A DNA stretch of 64,000 nt, from NCBI RefSeq assembly GCF_004684345.1, contig NZ_CP038469.1:1302001-1366000 (forward strand), given 5' to 3'. Source of the DNA: Citrobacter tructae (GTDB taxonomy: Bacteria > Pseudomonadota > Gammaproteobacteria > Enterobacterales > Enterobacteriaceae). Below, one piece after another: positions 24,619-38,067 of this stretch; the stretch's first letter is position 1, and every line of letters starts with the position of its first letter. A program made the translations under genes and the position numbers. The notes beneath the pieces are model-generated. The model did no database searches, was not told where the DNA came from, and saw only the letters and a list, made by a program, of their open reading frames with translations.

Positions 24619-25353
24619 GTGAGCAACTACCATGAGCAGTTCCTGAAGCAAAATCCATTAGCGGTGTTAGGCGTTCTCCGGGACTTAAATTCGCAGCAGA
24701 TCCCACTGCGTATCTCCTGGTCAGGTGGGCAGTTCATCAGCAAAATTCTCGCGGTGAGCCCGGACGAATTGATCATGGATTTTGGCAGCCAGGAATATGA
24801 AAACCAGGCCGTTCAGCGGGCCAGCCAGATCTCGATCATCGCCGAAACGCAAGGGGCCAAGGTCGAGTTCACTCTGCCACAGCTTACGAAGGGTGAATAT
24901 CAACGGCTACCGGCATTTGTCTCGTCGCTGCCGCCTGCGCTGTGGTTTGTCCAGCGTCGGGAATATTTCCGTATTGGTGCTCCGCTGCATCCGCCCTATC
25001 ACTGCACGGCAAAAATGCCAGATAACAGCATTCTGCGTTTTCGTTTATTCGATTTATCTCTCGGCGGGATGGGCGCATTGTTAGAAGAGACAAAACCAGA
25101 GGGACTGGTGGAAGGCATGCGCTTCTCGCAAGTTGAACTGAATATGGAGCAATGGGGGGTTTACCACGTTGACGCCCAGCTTATATCCATTAGCGAACGC
25201 AAGGTGATCGACGGGAAAAATGAAACCATCACCACTCCCCGCCTGAGCTTCCGTTTTCTCAACGTCAGCCCGGCGGTGGAGCGAAACTTACAGCGGATTA
25301 TTTTTTCACTCGAGCGTGAAGCCCGGGAGAAATCCAATAAGGTACGCGAGTAG
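24619..25353 (+). CDS. ycgR: Flagellar brake protein YcgR (c-di-GMP receptor)
   Basis: A 244-residue cytoplasmic protein with an N-terminal YcgR domain and a C-terminal PilZ domain. The c-di-GMP motif RxxxR is Arg114-Arg118 in QRREYFR, and the second motif is DLSLGGMG. On binding c-di-GMP it acts on the flagellar motor to slow swimming and bias rotation. It starts with GTG at 24619, as in E. coli, and is driven by the FliA promoter just upstream. Confidence 0.95.
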   Translation: MSNYHEQFLKQNPLAVLGVLRDLNSQQIPLRISWSGGQFISKILAVSPDELIMDFGSQEYENQAVQRASQISIIAETQGAKVEFTLPQLTKGEYQRLPAFVSSLPPALWFVQRREYFRIGAPLHPPYHCTAKMPDNSILRFRLFDLSLGGMGALLEETKPEGLVEGMRFSQVELNMEQWGVYHVDAQLISISERKVIDGKNETITTPRLSFRFLNVSPAVERNLQRIIFSLEREAREKSNKVRE

Positions 25354-25364
25354 CATCACGCGTA

Positions 25365-25976
25365 CTACATAGCATCCAGCGCTTGCTGAAGTTTCCAGAT
25401 ATAGCGCGGAGCCTGCGGTGCCGGATGATTATCAGCGACATGCTCAATAAACTCATCCGGGCTGAGATCGTTGATTTTATTAATGGCTTTTTTCCTGTCA
25501 GAGGAGAATGTCCGCAGCAGCGCTCCCGCACCGTTGGCATACGACACCACTAGCGCATATTGCATAACCTGTGGGTCTTCGATGCCGGCCAGCGGTCCGG
25601 TTTCGAGAATATTCAGGTACGCCGCGCCCATCGAGATATTGCGCTCAGGGTTTTTCAACTCACTGGTCGACGGCTCTCCGCTCCACCCCATACGACGGTA
25701 CACATCACGCCCTGAAGTGGAGGCTTTGAGCTGCATCAGCCCCACGGCGTTAGATTTACTGACCGCATTCGGGTTTCCGCCCGATTCAATGGCGATGATG
25801 GCCGTAATCAATTGTGGGCTTACCCCCCAGGCCGCGCCGGCTTTTTCACTGATCGGCATCCATTGCATTGCGCGTTTAACCGGAACTTCAGCATTCCATG
25901 GCGGATTTTTGTAATCTTGTTTTGAACTACAGCCCGCAAGTAATACAACCAAAAAAGCAAACCATCTCAATTTCAC
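25365..25976 (-). CDS. mltE: Membrane-bound endo-type lytic transglycosylase E
   Basis: A 203-residue lipoprotein, same length as E. coli MltE (EmtA). The lipobox LLAGCSS gives a lipidated Cys16 and outer-membrane anchoring. The SLT domain carries the catalytic Glu in [12 protein letters not shown], with GLMQLKAST and [11 protein letters not shown] following. It cleaves murein endolytically, forming 1,6-anhydromuramyl ends. The start is GTG at 25976 (VKLRWFAF), which gives a proper signal peptide; the ATG at 26024 would add 16 charged residues. Confidence 0.93.
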   Translation of the reverse strand: MKLRWFAFLVVLLAGCSSKQDYKNPPWNAEVPVKRAMQWMPISEKAGAAWGVSPQLITAIIAIESGGNPNAVSKSNAVGLMQLKASTSGRDVYRRMGWSGEPSTSELKNPERNISMGAAYLNILETGPLAGIEDPQVMQYALVVSYANGAGALLRTFSSDRKKAINKINDLSPDEFIEHVADNHPAPQAPRYIWKLQQALDAM

Positions 25977-26074
25977 GTCATCTATCCTTATAGCCGGAAC
26001 CTGTCGCTGAGGTGACAACGACATACCTACGCGGCATGATATACATTTGGTTTTAGTTGTAGCAAGGAAATGCC

Positions 26075-26989
26075 ATGTCCCGGTTTCACTTAATTGCCCC
26101 TTCGGGCTACTGTATCAACCAGCAAGCGGCATTACGCGGGCTTTCGCGTCTTACTGAGGCCGGTCATCAGGTCGACAATTCAGCGGTCATTGCGCGCCGT
26201 TGCCAGCGTTTTGCGGGCACAGAAGCAGAACGGCTGGCAGATGTGAACTCACTCGTTAATCTGAAAACACCCAATACCATTGTGATGCCGGTACGCGGCG
26301 GGTACGGCGCCAGCCGTTTATTGGGCGATATTAACTGGCAGGCGCTGGCAGCCCGTCAACAACAAGATCCGCTACTTATCTGCGGACACAGTGATTTTAC
26401 GGCGATTCAGTGCGGGCTGCTGGCACAAGGCAACGTTATCACCTTCAGCGGCCCGATGCTGGCAGCAAACTTCGGTGCCGAGGAGATGAACGCCTTTACC
26501 GAGCATCATTTCTGGCGGGCGTTGCGCAATGCGCAATTTACGATTGACTGGCAGGGTGATGGCCCGGACTGTGCCACCGAAGGGACACTGTGGGGCGGAA
26601 ATCTGGCGATGCTCATTTCGCTGATTGGCACCCCGTGGATGCCGACCATTGATAACGGTATTTTAGTGCTGGAAGACATTAACGAGCATCCGTTTCGCAT
26701 CGAGCGCATGCTGTTACAACTGTACCACGCGGGGATTTTAGCCCGTCAGAACGCCATTATTCTCGGCAGCTTTAGCGGCAGCGCGCCGAACGATTATGAC
26801 GCGGGGTACAATCTGGATGAAGTCTGTACGTTTTTGCGCTCCAGACTGTCGGTACCGTTGATTAGCGGCCTCGATTTTGGTCATGAGCAACGCACTGTCA
26901 CGCTCCCGCTGGGGGCGAAAGCGGTGCTGAAAAACGTTAAAAATAGCAGCCAGCTCACCTTAACCGGGCATCCGGTACTGAAATCGTAA
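26075..26989 (+). CDS. ldcA: L,D-carboxypeptidase A (murein recycling)
   Basis: A 304-residue S66 serine peptidase, the length of E. coli LdcA. The nucleophile Ser lies in ICGHSDFTA (about residues 102-110), and the Glu/His of the triad in the C-terminal half (LEDINEHPF and [10 protein letters not shown]). It removes the terminal D-alanine from recycled murein tetrapeptides in the cytoplasm and is needed for stationary-phase survival in E. coli. It is divergent from mltE, another murein gene, across a 98-base gap. Confidence 0.95.
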   Translation: MSRFHLIAPSGYCINQQAALRGLSRLTEAGHQVDNSAVIARRCQRFAGTEAERLADVNSLVNLKTPNTIVMPVRGGYGASRLLGDINWQALAARQQQDPLLICGHSDFTAIQCGLLAQGNVITFSGPMLAANFGAEEMNAFTEHHFWRALRNAQFTIDWQGDGPDCATEGTLWGGNLAMLISLIGTPWMPTIDNGILVLEDINEHPFRIERMLLQLYHAGILARQNAIILGSFSGSAPNDYDAGYNLDEVCTFLRSRLSVPLISGLDFGHEQRTVTLPLGAKAVLKNVKNSSQLTLTGHPVLKS

Positions 26990-27016
26990 AAAAAGCCGCT
27001 TACAGGGCTAAGTAAA

Positions 27017-27066
27017 ACGCTGTTTCTGCCGCTATTATGTTAGGGTTTATTAATACGAAACAGCGT
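27017..27066. repeat. Spaced 10-bp inverted repeat in the cvrA leader
   Basis: ACGCTGTTTC at 27017-27026 and its exact complement GAAACAGCGT at 27057-27066, 30 bases apart, ending 20 bases before the cvrA start. If transcribed it would form a hairpin close to the ribosome site; it could also be an operator. Confidence 0.4.
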
Positions 27067-27068
27067 AA

Positions 27069-28820
<1,752 letters not shown>

Positions 28821-28826
28821 CTGAAA

Positions 28827-28861
28827 CAGGTTGCCGGATGGTGCATGCCACCCGGCAACCT
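28827..28861. terminator. REP-like hairpin between cvrA and dadX
   Basis: A 10-bp perfect stem, AGGTTGCCGG with CCGGCAACCT, encloses a second partly paired GGTGCATGCC segment. The core resembles enterobacterial REP/PU elements (GCCGGAT...CCGGC). It lies between convergent genes and may end both transcripts. Confidence 0.6.
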
Positions 28862-28867
28862 AAAGAG

Positions 28868-29938
28868 TTACACCGTCACAACAGGGACGCGCAGCGCCAG
28901 CGAGCACATTAACTCGTACCCCACCGTACCCGCTGCGAGAGCTACATCATCAATTTTTATCTCTTTGCCCCACAGTTCCACCGGCGTACCGATGCCTGCC
29001 TGCGGACACGGCGTCAGATCCACCGCCAGCATATCCATTGACACCGTGCCAACGGTCCCAGTGCGGACACCGTCCACCAGCACTGGCGTACCGCTTGGCG
29101 CATGACGCGGATAACCATCTGCATATCCGGTCGCCACTATGCCGATGCGTTGTTCGCCACTGGCAGTGTAACGCCCACCATAACCGACCCGATCGCCGGC
29201 CTTCAGCGTTTGCACGCCGATGATTTCACTGCTCAGGGTCATAACCGGTTTTAGGCCGGTGTTGGCGATGTCCCGCCAGTGCCCCGACGGAGAGGCACCG
29301 TAGAGAATAATACCCGGACGAACCCAGTCAAAATGCGCCTCCGGGTGCCACAGCGTGGCTGCCGAATTCGACAACGAGCGTTTGCACTCCACCCCTTCCG
29401 TCGCCTGCGCAATACGCGTCATCGCTTCCTGAATGCCGTCCGGGTGTTCGGCATCGGCAAAGTGCGACATCAGCGTCATTTCACCCACGTTAGGCATCGC
29501 CCGCAGCTGTTGCCAGACGGTCGCCACTCGCTCAGGCAAAAAGCCCAGACGGTTCATGCCGCTGTTAACCTTCAGATAAACATCCAGCGGGGCGTTCAGT
29601 CGGGCGTTTTGTAACGCTTTAAGCTGCCAGTTGCTATGTACACAGGTGGTCAGACGATATTGGTCATACACCGTCAGATCTTCAGCGTGGAAAAACCCTT
29701 CCAGCATTAAGATCGGGCCTTTCCAGCCCCGGTCGCGCAGCGTTATCGCTTCTTCCAGATTGAGCATGGCGAAACCATCGGTGGTCCCCAGCGCATTCCA
29801 GACGCGCTCAATGCCATGTCCATAGGCATTGGCTTTCACCACTGACCAGACACGGGCGTCCGGTGCAGCCTGACGCGCAATGCTTAAGTTTTGTTTCAAC
29901 GCCTGCAGGTCAATGCTGGCCAGTATCGGGCGGGTCAT
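28868..29938 (-). CDS. dadX: Catabolic alanine racemase
   Basis: A 356-residue PLP enzyme, the length of E. coli DadX. Lys35 in [10 protein letters not shown] binds the cofactor, and the second-base Tyr lies in [10 protein letters not shown]. It converts L-alanine to D-alanine, which DadA then oxidises, allowing growth on L-alanine. It follows dadA after 12 bases on the same strand and is part of the dadAX operon. Confidence 0.95.
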   Translation of the reverse strand: MTRPILASIDLQALKQNLSIARQAAPDARVWSVVKANAYGHGIERVWNALGTTDGFAMLNLEEAITLRDRGWKGPILMLEGFFHAEDLTVYDQYRLTTCVHSNWQLKALQNARLNAPLDVYLKVNSGMNRLGFLPERVATVWQQLRAMPNVGEMTLMSHFADAEHPDGIQEAMTRIAQATEGVECKRSLSNSAATLWHPEAHFDWVRPGIILYGASPSGHWRDIANTGLKPVMTLSSEIIGVQTLKAGDRVGYGGRYTASGEQRIGIVATGYADGYPRHAPSGTPVLVDGVRTGTVGTVSMDMLAVDLTPCPQAGIGTPVELWGKEIKIDDVALAAGTVGYELMCSLALRVPVVTV

Positions 29939-29950
29939 CTCGCGTCCTTA

Positions 29951-31285
<1,335 letters not shown>

Positions 31286-31337
31286 TTACATCTTGATAAC
31301 TCAGTTGAAAATATTATTCAACATATGGCTTTTTTAT

Positions 31338-31353
31338 GGTGATGTATCTCACA
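31338..31353. promoter_or_regulatory. CRP site between dadA and ycgB
   Basis: GGTGA, six bases, TCACA, one change from the CRP consensus TGTGA-N6-TCACA. The dad operon of E. coli is known to be controlled by CRP and Lrp. The site lies in the 322-base divergent gap (31250-31571), in which I see no gene; the Lrp sites cannot be assigned by eye. Confidence 0.6.
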
Positions 31354-31571
31354 CATAGCGGCAATGACAGGGAAGTCTCCGCTTTGGCATCTCCTGCTGT
31401 GCGTCATTTTTATCCAGCATAAAATTTTGTAGACATCGCGTTTTTCGGCGCTGCATTGATGTGATATCGCAAAGAAAAATTTTCTGCTGCAGCACGCTTT
31501 TTAACACCGTGTTCTATGCTTGAAATGAGGTACTCCAGACAGAGAGTGCCGCCAACAATGAGGGTGCGCGA

Positions 31572-33104
31572 ATGGCTACGATTGATTCCATGAACAAGGA
31601 CACCACACGGTTGAGCGATGGACCCGACTGGACGTTTGAACTGCTGGATGTTTATCTGGCGGAAATAGACCGCGTGGCAAAACTCTACCGACTGGAGACC
31701 TACCCGCACCAAATCGAGGTCATCACCTCCGAGCAGATGATGGATGCCTACTCCAGCGTCGGGATGCCGATTAACTATACCCACTGGTCGTTTGGTAAAA
31801 AGTTCATTGAAACCGAACGTCTGTATAAGCACGGTCAGCAAGGGCTGGCCTATGAGATTGTCATCAACTCTAACCCCTGCATCGCGTATCTGATGGAGGA
31901 GAACACCATCACCATGCAGGCGCTGGTGATGGCGCACGCCTGCTACGGGCATAACTCCTTCTTCCGGAACAACTACCTTTTCCGTAGCTGGACGGATGCC
32001 AGCTCAATCGTTGATTATCTGATTTTTGCACGAAACTACATAACCCAGTGCGAAGAGCGTTACGGCGTCGATGAAGTCGAAAAACTGCTCGACTCCTGCC
32101 ATGCGCTCATGAATTACGGCGTCGACCGCTATAAACGTCCGCAAAAAATTTCATTACAGGAAGAGAAAGCGCGGCAAAAAAGCCGTGAGGAATATCTACA
32201 AAGCCAGGTGAATATGCTGTGGCGCACCTTGCCGAAAAAAGAAGAAGAAAAAACCGTGTTTGAAGCGCGGCGTTATCCCTCTGAGCCACAGGAAAACCTG
32301 TTGTACTTCATGGAGAAAAACGCCCCTCTGCTGGAGTCCTGGCAGCGTGAAGTCCTGCGTATCGTGCGCAAAGTGAGCCAGTATTTTTATCCGCAGAAAC
32401 AAACCCAAGTGATGAACGAAGGCTGGGCGACGTTCTGGCATTACACCATCCTTAACCACCTTTATGATGAAGGCAAAGTCACCGAACGGTTTATGCTGGA
32501 GTTTTTACACAGCCATACCAATGTGGTGTTCCAGCCGCCGTATAACAGCCCGTGGTATAGCGGAATCAACCCCTATGCGCTTGGATTCGCCATGTTCCAG
32601 GACATCAAGCGTATTTGTCAGTCCCCGACCGAGGAAGATAAATACTGGTTCCCGGATATTGCGGGTTCTGACTGGCTGGAAACGCTGCACTTCGCCATGC
32701 GTGATTTTAAAGACGAGAGCTTTATCAGCCAGTTCCTGTCACCGAAAGTGATGCGTGATTTCCGCCTGTTCACCGTGCTGGACGATGACAGACACAATTA
32801 CCTGGAAATCTCAGCGATTCATAACGAAGAGGGGTATCGTGAAATTCGCAATCGGTTGTCGTCACAGTATAATCTGAGCAACCTGGAGCCAAACATTCAG
32901 GTGTGGAATGTCGATCTGCGTGGCGATCGCTCCCTCACTTTGCGTTATATCCCGCATAATCGCGCCCCGCTGGATAAGGGCCGCAAAGAGGTGCTGAAGC
33001 ACGTCCATCGGTTATGGGGTTTTGACGTGACTCTGGAGCAACAGAATGAGGATGGCAGTGTTGAACTGCTGGAACGTTGTCCGCCGAGGATGAACGGCCT
33101 GTAA
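31572..33104 (+). CDS. ycgB: SpoVR-family protein YcgB
   Basis: A 510-residue cytoplasmic protein, same length as E. coli YcgB and nearly identical to it over long stretches. The family is named after Bacillus SpoVR, needed for spore cortex, but its role in enterobacteria is not settled; it is commonly found with yeaG-yeaH in a stress-related set. There is an ExxxH-type motif in MNEGWATFWHY (about 278-288). In E. coli it is RpoS-dependent. A strong bidirectional terminator follows. Confidence 0.93.
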   Translation: MATIDSMNKDTTRLSDGPDWTFELLDVYLAEIDRVAKLYRLETYPHQIEVITSEQMMDAYSSVGMPINYTHWSFGKKFIETERLYKHGQQGLAYEIVINSNPCIAYLMEENTITMQALVMAHACYGHNSFFRNNYLFRSWTDASSIVDYLIFARNYITQCEERYGVDEVEKLLDSCHALMNYGVDRYKRPQKISLQEEKARQKSREEYLQSQVNMLWRTLPKKEEEKTVFEARRYPSEPQENLLYFMEKNAPLLESWQREVLRIVRKVSQYFYPQKQTQVMNEGWATFWHYTILNHLYDEGKVTERFMLEFLHSHTNVVFQPPYNSPWYSGINPYALGFAMFQDIKRICQSPTEEDKYWFPDIAGSDWLETLHFAMRDFKDESFISQFLSPKVMRDFRLFTVLDDDRHNYLEISAIHNEEGYREIRNRLSSQYNLSNLEPNIQVWNVDLRGDRSLTLRYIPHNRAPLDKGRKEVLKHVHRLWGFDVTLEQQNEDGSVELLERCPPRMNGL

Positions 33105-33110
33105 AAACAA

Positions 33111-33134
33111 AACCCCTCGAATGAGGGGTTTTTT
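33111..33134. terminator. Bidirectional terminator between ycgB and fadR
   Basis: AACCCCTC, a four-base loop, GAGGGGTT then T-run; A-rich bases in front give a U-run for the opposite strand too, so it can end both ycgB and fadR transcripts. Confidence 0.85.
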
Positions 33135-33144
33135 ATTTAGCGGC

Positions 33145-33864
33145 TTAGCGGCCTTGAATGGCTAAATCGCCGGGCAGGTTTTTCTGCATGCGATGCCAAA
33201 TCTCGCCGCTGTCGTGACCGTAACTGCGCACCGTTTCATACACCTGGTCATGGGAACCCTGCTCGCAGAGTAATGACAGCTTACGGTAGAAGCTCAGCGC
33301 CAGGCTACGGGCTTCCGGATTGGCGAAATAATGACGACCAATGCGGGTATATAATCCTTTCATGCCGTTGAGGATCAAGCCGTAAATCGGGTTACCGGAA
33401 GCGAATGCCAGGCCGCGGAAAATGTTGTAATCCAGGTCAGCAAAGGCGTCAGCGTGGTCGGCCACCTGATTTGCGGTAGCCAGCACTTCCTGCGCTTTGT
33501 CCGGATGTTGACGGAACGCAGTACGGATAAAGATCGTCGAGATGTTGGTCCGCACCGACAGCAGATTATCAATGAGCTGCGGAACGCTCTCGTGATCGAG
33601 GCGCGCCAGCGTTTCAAGGATATTCAGTCCGGACGTTTCCCAGAAATTATTCACTTTCGTCGGTTTGCCGTGCTGAATGGTCAACCAGCCGTCTCGTGCC
33701 AGGCGCTGCAACACTTCGCGTAGCGTGGTTCGTGTTACTCCGATAAGTTCAGAGAGTTCACGTTCAGCGGGCAAAATAGTGCCAGGTGGGAAGCGGTTAT
33801 TCCAGATACTTTCAATGATGTACTCTTCCGCGAACCCCGCCGGGCTTTGCGCCTTAATGACCAT
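33145..33864 (-). CDS. fadR: Fatty acid metabolism regulator FadR
   Basis: A 239-residue GntR-family regulator, exactly the E. coli length. The winged helix (about 10-75) contains [23 protein letters not shown], and the C-terminal all-helical domain binds long-chain acyl-CoA. It represses beta-oxidation genes and activates fabA/fabB until acyl-CoA releases it. The start is ATG at 33864 ([11 protein letters not shown]). A FadR box is present before fadD in this window. Confidence 0.96.
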   Translation of the reverse strand: MVIKAQSPAGFAEEYIIESIWNNRFPPGTILPAERELSELIGVTRTTLREVLQRLARDGWLTIQHGKPTKVNNFWETSGLNILETLARLDHESVPQLIDNLLSVRTNISTIFIRTAFRQHPDKAQEVLATANQVADHADAFADLDYNIFRGLAFASGNPIYGLILNGMKGLYTRIGRHYFANPEARSLALSFYRKLSLLCEQGSHDQVYETVRSYGHDSGEIWHRMQKNLPGDLAIQGR

Positions 33865-34101
33865 AGTAATAATTCCATTACACAGCAAAACATAGTTACA
33901 GTTATCATACCAGACGGGTTTCATAGCTGATAGCGGACACCACGAAGAAAAAGTGGATCAAGTCTTCATTTTCCAGATAACGCGGATTCACAGCTGGCAT
34001 ACCACGTCAGCTGAAGAGCTTGCCTGCTTTCCTTCGTCCCGTTAAGCTTTACGATCAAACATAAAAACATGATTTCATTTTTATAGGTAAGGGAAACTGC
34101 C

Positions 34102-35643
34102 ATGGAGCTATCCTGGGGTCGCGCGCTGTGGCGCAATTTTTTAGGTCAATCGCCGGACTGGTACAAACTTGCATTATTAGTCTTCTTAATCGTTAACCCG
34201 ATTATCTTCTTCATCAACCCATTTGTTGCCGGTTGGCTGCTGGTGGCTGAGTTCATCTTTACGTTGGCAATGGCGCTTAAGTGTTATCCGCTGCTGCCAG
34301 GCGGGTTGCTGGCGATTGAAGCTGTGGTCATCGGCATGACCAGCGCTACGCACGTGCGGGAAGAGATTGCCGCCAATCTTGAGGTGTTATTACTGCTGAT
34401 GTTTATGGTGGCGGGCATCTACTTTATGAAGCAACTGCTGCTGTTTATTTTTACCCGACTGCTGCTGAGCATTCGCTCTAAGATGCTGTTGTCGCTGTCC
34501 TTCTGCGTTGCCGCCGCCTTCCTGTCCGCCTTCCTCGATGCGTTGACCGTGGTCGCCGTAGTGATAAGTGTGGCAGTCGGTTTTTATGGCATTTACCACC
34601 GCATCGCCTCTTCCCGTGCGGAAGATAATAATATGCTCGATGACAGCCATATCGATCAGCACAACAAAGCCGTACTTGAGCAGTTCCGCGGTTTTCTGCG
34701 TAGCCTGATGATGCACGCAGGGGTCGGTACGGCGTTAGGCGGCGTGATGACCATGGTGGGCGAACCGCAAAACCTGATTATCGCCAAAGCAGCAGGCTGG
34801 CACTTCGGTGATTTCTTTCTGCGTATGTCGCCGGTCACCGTCCCGGTGCTTATCTGCGGACTGTTAACCTGCATGCTGGTCGAGAAATTACGTTGGTTTG
34901 GCTATGGCGAAACGTTGCCTGAAAAGGTGCGTGACGTTTTGCAGCAATTTGACGATCAGAGCCGCCAGCAGCGAACCCGTCAGGACAAGATCAAACTGAT
35001 TGTCCAGGCGATTATCGGCGTCTGGCTGGTGATTGCCTTGGCCCTGCATCTGGCGGAAGTTGGGCTCATTGGCCTGTCGGTTATCATCCTGGCCACCTCG
35101 TTAACCGGGGTAACGGACGAACATGCTATCGGTAAAGCGTTCACCGAGTCGCTGCCGTTCACCGCGCTGCTGACCGTGTTTTTCTCGATTGTCGCCGTGA
35201 TTATCGACCAGCAACTGTTCGCACCGATTATTCAGTTCGTATTACAGGCCTCAGAACATGCGCAGCTCACACTGTTCTATCTCTTCAACGGCCTGCTGTC
35301 TTCTATTTCCGATAACGTCTTTGTTGGGACAATCTATATCAACGAAGCCAAAGCGGCGCTGGAAAACGGAACGATCAGTCTTAATCAGTATGAACTGTTG
35401 GCGGTGGCGATTAATACCGGAACCAACCTGCCTTCCGTCGCCACGCCAAATGGTCAGGCGGCATTCCTGTTCCTGCTGACTTCCGCGTTGGCGCCATTAA
35501 TTCGCCTCTCCTATGGCCGCATGGTATGGATGGCGCTGCCTTATACCCTCGTGCTGACGCTGGTTGGTCTTCTGTGCGTGGAATTCACCCTCGTTCCGGT
35601 GAGTGAATGGATGACGAAAATAGGCTGGATAGCTACACTTTAA
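34102..35643 (+). CDS. nhaB: Na+/H+ antiporter NhaB
   Basis: A 513-residue inner-membrane protein, the E. coli NhaB length, with about nine to twelve membrane segments and characteristic [21 protein letters not shown] and [22 protein letters not shown]. It exports sodium in exchange for protons. It is divergent from fadR over 237 bases, as in E. coli, and ends with a clear terminator. Confidence 0.95.
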   Translation: MELSWGRALWRNFLGQSPDWYKLALLVFLIVNPIIFFINPFVAGWLLVAEFIFTLAMALKCYPLLPGGLLAIEAVVIGMTSATHVREEIAANLEVLLLLMFMVAGIYFMKQLLLFIFTRLLLSIRSKMLLSLSFCVAAAFLSAFLDALTVVAVVISVAVGFYGIYHRIASSRAEDNNMLDDSHIDQHNKAVLEQFRGFLRSLMMHAGVGTALGGVMTMVGEPQNLIIAKAAGWHFGDFFLRMSPVTVPVLICGLLTCMLVEKLRWFGYGETLPEKVRDVLQQFDDQSRQQRTRQDKIKLIVQAIIGVWLVIALALHLAEVGLIGLSVIILATSLTGVTDEHAIGKAFTESLPFTALLTVFFSIVAVIIDQQLFAPIIQFVLQASEHAQLTLFYLFNGLLSSISDNVFVGTIYINEAKAALENGTISLNQYELLAVAINTGTNLPSVATPNGQAAFLFLLTSALAPLIRLSYGRMVWMALPYTLVLTLVGLLCVEFTLVPVSEWMTKIGWIATL

Positions 35644-35652
35644 TAACAATTT

Positions 35653-35685
35653 ACCGGGCAAATCACTGCCCGGTTTGACTTTTTG
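35653..35685 (+). terminator. Intrinsic terminator of nhaB
   Basis: ACCGGGCA pairs with TGCCCGGT around a short loop, followed by a T-rich run, ten bases after the nhaB stop. Confidence 0.75.
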
Positions 35686-35787
35686 CATGATAATTATCCG
35701 ATTACACAATATTTCAATAGCTGCTAGTGGCGCATAAATTGAATTGGTTTAAACTGCGCTCTCTACGCATGTTGCAGGGAAATTATT

Positions 35788-36318
35788 ATGTTGCGATTTT
35801 TAAACCAGTGCTCCCGAGGTCGTGGAGCATGGTTATTGTTGGCGCTAACCGCCCTGGCGCTGGAACTCGTTGCTCTTTGGTTCCAGCACGTTATGCTGCT
35901 TAAACCTTGCGTGTTGTGTATTTACGAACGTAGTGCGTTATTCGGCGTGATGGCGGCAGGCCTGGTGGGTGCTATTGCGCCAAAAACACCGCTGCGCTTT
36001 GTTGCGATAATTATCTGGATTTACAGTGCCTGGCGCGGTCTGCAGTTAGCGTACGAACACACTATGATCCAACTTCACCCGTCACCGTTCATGACCTGTG
36101 ATTTTGCTGCGCGCTTCCCGAGCTGGTTACCGCTGGATAAATGGTTGCCTCAGGTTTTCCTGGCATCCGGTGACTGCGCCGAACGGCAGTGGTCTTTTTT
36201 AACCCTCGAAATGCCACAGTGGCTATTAGGGATCTTTGCTGCGTACCTTGTGGTCGCCGTGCTGGTGGTGATTGCCCAACCGTTTAAACCGAAAAAACGC
36301 GACCTCTTCGGTCGTTAA
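35788..36318 (+). CDS. dsbB: Disulfide bond formation protein DsbB
   Basis: A 176-residue inner-membrane oxidoreductase with four membrane segments. The redox cysteines are Cys41/Cys44 in [10 protein letters not shown] and Cys104 (FMTCDF) with a partner in SGDCAERQW near 130, as in E. coli. It reoxidises DsbA and passes electrons to quinones. It ends with a strong terminator. Confidence 0.96.
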   Translation: MLRFLNQCSRGRGAWLLLALTALALELVALWFQHVMLLKPCVLCIYERSALFGVMAAGLVGAIAPKTPLRFVAIIIWIYSAWRGLQLAYEHTMIQLHPSPFMTCDFAARFPSWLPLDKWLPQVFLASGDCAERQWSFLTLEMPQWLLGIFAAYLVVAVLVVIAQPFKPKKRDLFGR

Positions 36319-36323
36319 CAGAG

Positions 36324-36348
36324 ACGCTCCTCCGGGAGCGTTTTTTTT
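36324..36348 (+). terminator. Intrinsic terminator of dsbB
   Basis: ACGCTCC with GGAGCGT stem, short loop and eight T residues, directly after the dsbB stop. Confidence 0.88.
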
Positions 36349-36368
36349 ACCTTAAATTCATTGCCTGC

Positions 36369-36411
36369 CAGCATTTATAAGATGTATATTAAATACATCT
36401 TATAAATGCTG
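36369..36411. promoter_or_regulatory. NsrR box inside a long perfect palindrome
   Basis: The half-sites AAGATGTATAT (36379-36389) and AAATACATCTT (36391-36401), separated by one base, match the 11-1-11 NsrR operator pattern. The inverted symmetry continues outward without a mismatch to give 19-bp arms (36369-36387 and 36393-36411) around a five-base centre. NsrR is the nitric-oxide-sensing iron-sulfur repressor. The site lies 18 bases before the following gene, so it should repress it until NO is present. Confidence 0.85.
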
Positions 36412-36428
36412 CACCAAGGAGATGTCCC

Positions 36429-36770
36429 ATGACCCATTTACGCATCCCGGCAAACTGGAAAGTTAAACGCTCAACTCCCTTCTTTACGAAAGACACTGTT
36501 CCTGCAGCACTGCTTTCGCACCATAACACTGCTGCGGGCGTCTTTGGACAGCTCTGCGTGATGGAAGGTACGGTAACGTATTACGGTTTTGCGAATGAAG
36601 AAGCGAAAGAACCTGAAGTGAAAGTGGTGATTAATGCCGGTCAATTTGCGACCAGTCCACCGCAGTACTGGCATCGCGTTGAATTAAGCGACGACGCGCA
36701 ATTCAACATTAATTTCTGGGTTGAAGATGATAACCACGGAGATGAGATGTATCAGGCGAAAAAGTCTTAA
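36429..36770 (+). CDS. YeaR-like DUF1971 protein, NO-responsive (STM1808 type)
   Basis: A 113-residue cupin-like protein of the YeaR/TehB-N family (DUF1971): RSTPFFTKDTVPAALLSHH, GVFGQLCVMEGTVTYYGFANEE, AGQFATSPPQYWHRVEL and FNINFWVED are the family landmarks. His32 and His82 are placed as metal ligands would be in such a fold. Salmonella has the same kind of gene between dsbB and ycgN (STM1808), which I recall as part of the NsrR regulon and linked to nitrosative-stress resistance. The NsrR palindrome just upstream supports that assignment. Biochemical function is not established. Confidence 0.85.
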   Translation: MTHLRIPANWKVKRSTPFFTKDTVPAALLSHHNTAAGVFGQLCVMEGTVTYYGFANEEAKEPEVKVVINAGQFATSPPQYWHRVELSDDAQFNINFWVEDDNHGDEMYQAKKS

Positions 36771-36799
36771 TCCTTAACGCCTTTCAGCCAATGGGCGGC

Positions 36800-37246
36800 T
36801 CAGTCCGCCCATGAAGGTTTGTTTAAGATGTGGTCCTGCCAGTCGTGTACTTCTGATTCCTTCACCGCAATATGGCGAACTGAAATACGCTCACCGTGCA
36901 TCGCTGCTTTAGAGCCGGTCAGCAGCGGGTGCCAGTCCGGCAGACCTTTCCCTTCCGCCAGCAAACGATACGCACAGGTCATCGGCAACCACTCAAAAGT
37001 GGGCAGATTATCACGCGTCAGCTTGATGCAGTCAGGCTCATACTCGAATCGACGCTCGTAGTTACGGCACTGGCAGGTTTTAATATTGAGCTGCTTACAG
37101 GCAACATTGGTGAAGTAAATTTCATCGGTGTCTTCATCCATCAGCTTGTGCAGGCAGCACTGTCCGCAGCCGTCGCACAACGACTCCCATTCGGCGTCGG
37201 TCATTTCATCAAGGGTTTTACTTTGCCAGAAAGGTAATTCGCTCAT
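36800..37246 (-). CDS. ycgN: YcgN family cysteine-cluster protein
   Basis: A 148-residue cytoplasmic protein of the UPF0260 family. The cysteine pattern [12 protein letters not shown] (about 24-35) plus later NVACKQL, TCQCRNY and PDCIKL and MTCAYR suggest a bound metal or iron-sulfur cluster. The function is unknown. The start is ATG at 37246 (MSELPFW); the longer frame adds 20 residues without a ribosome site. It follows ycgM on the same strand. Confidence 0.92.
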   Translation of the reverse strand: MSELPFWQSKTLDEMTDAEWESLCDGCGQCCLHKLMDEDTDEIYFTNVACKQLNIKTCQCRNYERRFEYEPDCIKLTRDNLPTFEWLPMTCAYRLLAEGKGLPDWHPLLTGSKAAMHGERISVRHIAVKESEVHDWQDHILNKPSWAD

Positions 37247-37338
37247 CGGGATGTCCACATCAAAAATCAGGTTGCACCTTATAACCAGTCTGGCACGCTG
37301 ATGCAAGTTTTGCCGCCCGAAAAGGCGGCAAGAAGAGA

Positions 37339-37998
37339 TTACAGCACTCGCGTCGTGAGCGTTTGACCGTGAAAACCAATCGCCAGCTCATCGCCGCTAT
37401 GTAACGGCCCTACGCCTTCTGGCGTTCCTGTCAGTACCACGTCCCCCGCTTTGAGGGTGAAGAAACGGCTCATGTAGGCAATCAACGGAACGATGTGATG
37501 GATCATGTCTGCCGTTGAACCGTGCTGACGTGTTTCACCGTTTACCGTCAGACTCAGCGCTGTATTTTGTGGATCACCGTTAAACTCTGACACCGGAATG
37601 AAGCCTGATAGCGGGCAGGAGTTATCAAATCCCTTCGCTTTCTCCCACGGCTGCCCTGCTTTCTTCATTTTGCCCTGAATATCACGCAGAGTCAGATCCA
37701 GCGCCACACCATAACCCGCAATGGCTTTACGCACATGTTCTTCCGTTGCCTGGCGCAGGGTCGCACCAATCAGCACCGCCAGCTCAACTTCATGGTGCAC
37801 CGACCCCATATCCGCCGGGATAACCAGCGGTTGGCGCAGGTCGCACAGCGCCGTTTCCGGTTTGATAAACAGCACCGGTTCATCCGGTGTTGCGCTGCCC
37901 ATCTCTTTAATATGGTTTGCGTAATTGCTGCCCACGCAAACCACTTTACTCACTGGGTAATCCAGCAGAGCACCATGCCAGTTGTGATGTTGATACAT
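37339..37998 (-). CDS. ycgM: FAH-family hydrolase/tautomerase YcgM
   Basis: A 219-residue enzyme of the fumarylacetoacetate hydrolase family, the same length as E. coli YcgM. Metal ligands lie in [13 protein letters not shown] and the following Asp of [11 protein letters not shown]; the GTPEGVGPL motif closes the fold. Members of this subfamily act on 2-oxo acids; oxaloacetate tautomerase or acylpyruvase activity is reported for close relatives, so annotation should be kept general. It is in the ycgL-ycgM-ycgN leftward group. Confidence 0.92.
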   Translation of the reverse strand: MYQHHNWHGALLDYPVSKVVCVGSNYANHIKEMGSATPDEPVLFIKPETALCDLRQPLVIPADMGSVHHEVELAVLIGATLRQATEEHVRKAIAGYGVALDLTLRDIQGKMKKAGQPWEKAKGFDNSCPLSGFIPVSEFNGDPQNTALSLTVNGETRQHGSTADMIHHIVPLIAYMSRFFTLKAGDVVLTGTPEGVGPLHSGDELAIGFHGQTLTTRVL

Positions 37999-38067
37999 GA
38001 CTTTCCCCTAACGTCGTCTTAGATTTCAGGAACTGCATCGACGGGACACGCTGCTGCCGGATACAGT

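Noticed and set aside
37308..37335. GCCGCC/GGCGGC hairpin between ycgM and ycgN as a terminator
   Set aside because: On the transcribed minus strand it is followed by AAAACTT, not by T residues; ycgM and ycgN are likely co-transcribed.
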